A stretch of 64,000 nt of DNA, from the NCBI GenBank assembly GCA_021399435.1, contig JAJTUP010000074.1, forward strand, positions 1-64,000, in the 5' to 3' direction. The position numbers and the translations under genes are program-made. The DNA is from Diaporthe sp. PMI_573 (taxonomy: Eukaryota > Ascomycota > Sordariomycetes > Diaporthales > Diaporthaceae). The first letter of the stretch is position 1. Each line of letters starts with the position of its first letter. Below the pieces are notes generated by a model, which was given only the letters and a program-made list of their open reading frames with translations, did no database searches and was not told where the DNA came from. Shown in pieces: positions 61,341 to 64,000 of this stretch.

Positions 61341-61832
61341 AGGCGTTTGCCATTATTTAAAGAGGTTAAGAAGTTTTAGTTTAAAGTTTGATTTAAAAAA
61401 CATATAACAACATATATAGTAAAGTATATATATATGTGTGTGTGGGTATGTGTGTCGTATGTTGAAAAGGGAAGAGGAAAGGAAAGTAAAGAAAGGAAAG
61501 TAGGCAAAAGCCTTGAAGGCATATAGTGCCCTAGCAATCAGTCAGCATACCTACCACTAGTGTGATAAACTCAAGTAAGTAAGTTACTACCTTTAGAAGG
61601 CAGCTCTCGTGGCCCTTCCTCGAGAAGCTCTTTTCGTGCAAAAGGGAAGGGTTTGAAAAGGGTAGTGTTTTACATACGTATGGTACAATCTTGATTTATA
61701 TAGGAAACAAAGGAAAAGGCAGCACAACCTGCCCACGTCAGAAGCTCCGAAAAGCTATTGTGTACAAGCAGCTCAACCTACTCGTACAACCAGTCTACAA
61801 GCGTACGGCACTCATAAAGAAAAGATTACTAG

Positions 61833-62035
61833 TGTTGGAATAGCATCAAGTATAGCCGTATGCTTGAGCCTTGATACTGAAGGGATGACTAAGTAGACCG
61901 CATTGGCGTGGGCATGTATATCGTGCCCACCGTGCAGAGGTCTCCCTTCTCTCTTAGTTAGAAGAATAAGCAAGAATCAACCAACTAAACCCAATCGTCT
62001 AACGATACGTATGTATATACAAAGCCTATTCAACA
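61833..62035 (+). repeat. 3' LTR of copia element 2
   Basis: 203 bp, followed directly by the TTTTC target duplication. Confidence 0.95.
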
Positions 62036-62040
62036 TTTTC

Positions 62041-62500
62041 TTTATTAAAATTTATACTCTTAATATTAATTTTCTTTAATATTTAATATTTAAATATTTA
62101 CTACTATATAAGAAAACTAGTTAAATAATATATTTAAAATTACCCTTAAAAGGTTATATATATATTTAACTATCCTTCTCGATATAAAGTTAAAAGACCT
62201 ATTATTATATTTTTATAACTAATTTTATTTAACTATATATATTCTACTATCATTTATATTTGGCGGCCATTAGACTAGTTGACTATATAAACCTTTTTAA
62301 AGAGTTTCCCTAGGTAATAATATTCCTTCTTTATAACTAGTTTATTGCTATTAATTTTTAATTTAATAGCTATAAAGCATTTAACGTCTTTAAAATAAAC
62401 CTTATACATTTTAAGTATAATTATAAATGTATTAACTTACTAAAATATAGATAGATTTCTACTAGAATATATACCTATAATTTCTACCTTTACTATAAAA
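62041..62500. other. AT-rich stretch, nothing recognised
   Basis: Very AT-rich, no frame or repeat that I can assign. It is presumably heavily mutated repeat sequence. Confidence 0.5.
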
Positions 62501-62505
62501 TAGAC

Positions 62506-62995
62506 TGTTAAACGGAAACGCTCGTATAGGCGCTGCACGTAAGGAGTTACCCTAGACTTAGTGCTAGTGGCGTGCGCGGCGGCAGATGAGTTTGGTGGCC
62601 GTGAGTCGATTTTTTGGGCTGTTTTAAGACCCTAACTTCGAACTTCTGCATTCCCCTTATTTCTTACCCAAAAAGCATGTAACCTAGTTTGTTAGATAGC
62701 CTGATTTCTAAAGTTTATCTGTATTTAGTTTGGTTACTGTCAGGGTTAGGGTTGGCTAGTTATTCATGGCTGAAGAGAGTGGGTCTGGGGGCCGAATTTT
62801 CCGGCCTCGCCATTCCTACACCAGAGCCACCCGCAGCGTGCCAAGGGTTGAGACAATGTCGGAGGGTGTGTGAGGAGGGCTGACAGAAGCCCACTCGAAT
62901 TCAATACAAAGTTGTCCGAACCACTCTCAAGCGTCCCACCAAGACCTCCAGTGCACCCTACTGCTACCTGACCATTCAATCCATCAACCTTCAGA
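62506..62995 (-). repeat. 0.5-kb LTR-like repeat, copy 3 (490 bp)
   Basis: Opposite orientation to the other two copies. Plus strand starts TGTTAAACGG and ends CCTTCAGA, with the 5-bp duplication TAGAC at 62501-62505 and 62996-63000. It has one GTCTAGGGTAACTCC unit instead of two, which explains most of its shorter length. Confidence 0.88.
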
Positions 62996-63195
62996 TAGAC
63001 TTACTTATTATACTTAGTGTTTGTTTCTATAACTATTTATACTATTACTTAATGTAGATAAAACTATTAGATTAGCTAATTTAGAGAAAGTAGTATAGTT
63101 AATTTACTAGTAGTCTACTTTAACTGCAGCTATAAAATTACTTAATTAGATCTTAAATGTATATACTAGGTTAAATTGTATTATACTAGTATTAG

Positions 63196-63399
63196 TGTTA
63201 ATAGCCAGCCATTGCTGGGTGTTCATAGCTTAGTCATATGGGTAGTCACGTGGTCAGTCACGTGACTGACTTAGTCAGCAGAGGGTACACCTTACCTCGG
63301 CGCTTCGGCGCCCACGGTACAACCCTCCAACCAAGCCGAATACAACCAACAACTTCACACCCACAAGACCTTCACATACGTAATAAAGGCCAACTAACA
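63196..63399 (+). repeat. 5' LTR of a fourth copia element
   Basis: 204 bp, TGTTAATAGCC...CAACTAACA, similar in plan to the other copia LTRs here (GACTTAGTCAGCAG block, GGCGCTTCGGCGCCCA hairpin). The 5 bases before it are ATTAG; the other end of the element is beyond the window. Confidence 0.8.
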
Positions 63400-64000
63400 T
63401 TAATCAATGGCTAAACGGCCATAGATCGACAAGGTCTGGAAATCGTCTAAGCTGCTTAGGCGTCATACTCCTCTCAGAGGAGGAATCGGCAATACTACTA
63501 TCGCCGTCACAGCCCGAAGAGGGCAAAGTCGTCTAAGCTGCTCAGGTACAAAACACCAACGACAACCTCGTAAACCGACCCTTTAAGCCTTCACGCAGAC
63601 AAACAGGACACCTTTGCTGGTCAAGTCTCAAAAACACCATCAAGACCTTCTCACGACCATCGAGACCCCTTCTCACAACCGTCAAAAGCCAACATTGCCC
63701 AGCTAAGCTAACATTGCCCTTCAAACATTGCTTTTCAGCCCTTCAGAAGCCCTATCAACCGTTGCTTTCAAGCCCTTCAGAGCAACCCTTTAGAAGCCCC
63801 TAAACATTACTTTTTCAAGCCTATTTACACCCATCAGACCCTTCTAAACCTTCAGATACTGACTAAGTAATTAGTCAAATCGTCAAAAGACCTCAGAAAC
63901 GCATTTTTCGACCCCAAAAACCTCTTAGCACCCTATACTTAACCCTCAGCAACCGTTACCTAACAACCTACATCATCACAACCGTCAGGAGGGGCAACCT
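63400..64000 (+). mobile_element. Leader of the fourth copia element (cut by window edge)
   Basis: The sequence after the LTR is colinear with the leader of copia element 1: compare GTCAAAAGACCTCAGAAACG near 63882 with its counterpart near 2633. It is much less AT-rich than the other elements, so this copy is less affected by RIP. No gag start is reached before the window ends. Confidence 0.75.

Larger units (their letters stand above)
54546..62035 (+). mobile_element. Complete Ty1/copia retrotransposon 2 (7490 bp), degraded
   Basis: LTRs 54546-54747 (202 bp) and 61833-62035 (203 bp), TGTTGGAATAG...CTATTCAACA, flanked by the 5-bp target duplication TTTTC (54541-54545 and 62036-62040). After the 5' LTR comes a primer-site motif like that of the other copia elements. 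gag-pol runs to about 60060. The last 1.77 kb before the 3' LTR is non-pol and shared in part with copia element 3. Confidence 0.95.

Noticed and set aside
1..64000. CRISPR array, bacterial operons or rRNA genes
   Set aside because: No regularly spaced direct repeats with unique spacers, and no rRNA sequence; all genes have fungal introns.

Overview
The window comes from a filamentous ascomycete (Pezizomycotina). The evidence is short spliced introns (about 60-130 bp) with fungal branch points, a HET-domain gene, a non-reducing iterative polyketide synthase (PKS) with a SAT starter domain, Zn2Cys6 and MYND proteins, and retrotransposons in which almost every reading frame is ruined by C-to-T / G-to-A changes (CAG/CAA read as TAG/TAA). 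That pattern is what repeat-induced point mutation (RIP) leaves. I cannot name a genus.

The layout is strongly two-compartment. AT-rich, RIP-worn retroelements fill about 1-15.1 kb, 17.3-27.2 kb and 53.5-64 kb. Two islands of normal composition lie between them: a small one (15.8-17.3 kb) with one gene, and a large one (28-53.4 kb) with the rest. Left block: a Ty3/gypsy element (minus strand) is split by a complete Ty1/copia element (1931-9310, duplicated site ACTAG), and a second gypsy copy is inserted in its RNase H. Middle block: a complete copia element (18685-27241, site ATAAC) itself carries two solo-LTR-like insertions. Right block: another complete copia element (54546-62035, site TTTTC), two copies of a 0.5-kb repeat, and the 5' end of a fourth copia element running off the window.

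The small island holds a three-exon terpene cyclase of the trichodiene-synthase (TRI5) family. The large island opens with a MYND zinc-finger protein, a HET-domain protein and a small membrane protein. It then carries a compact aromatic polyketide cluster: a six-exon SAT-KS-MAT-PT-ACP PKS without its own thioesterase; a divergently transcribed metallo-beta-lactamase-type thioesterase expected to release its product; a Zn2Cys6 regulator; one intact 12-TM-type MFS transporter; and a second, 14-TM-type MFS transporter that is broken by a stop codon and a frameshift. The PKS/MbetaL-TE pairing is the one known from atrochrysone carboxylic acid (emodin/anthraquinone), asperthecin and tetracycline-like pathways. 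No tailoring oxygenase, decarboxylase or methyltransferase was recognised here.

Points most worth a second look: a serine in place of the usual SAT active-site cysteine; a TCG(N5)CGA operator-like site in the PKS/thioesterase divergent promoter; a hAT-type MITE with a perfect 8-bp target duplication inside the cluster; two copia elements that share an unusual 3' module with an antisense tRNA-like cloverleaf and a decayed antisense Cys-rich frame; and nonsense mutations of the RIP type in single-copy genes close to the repeats.
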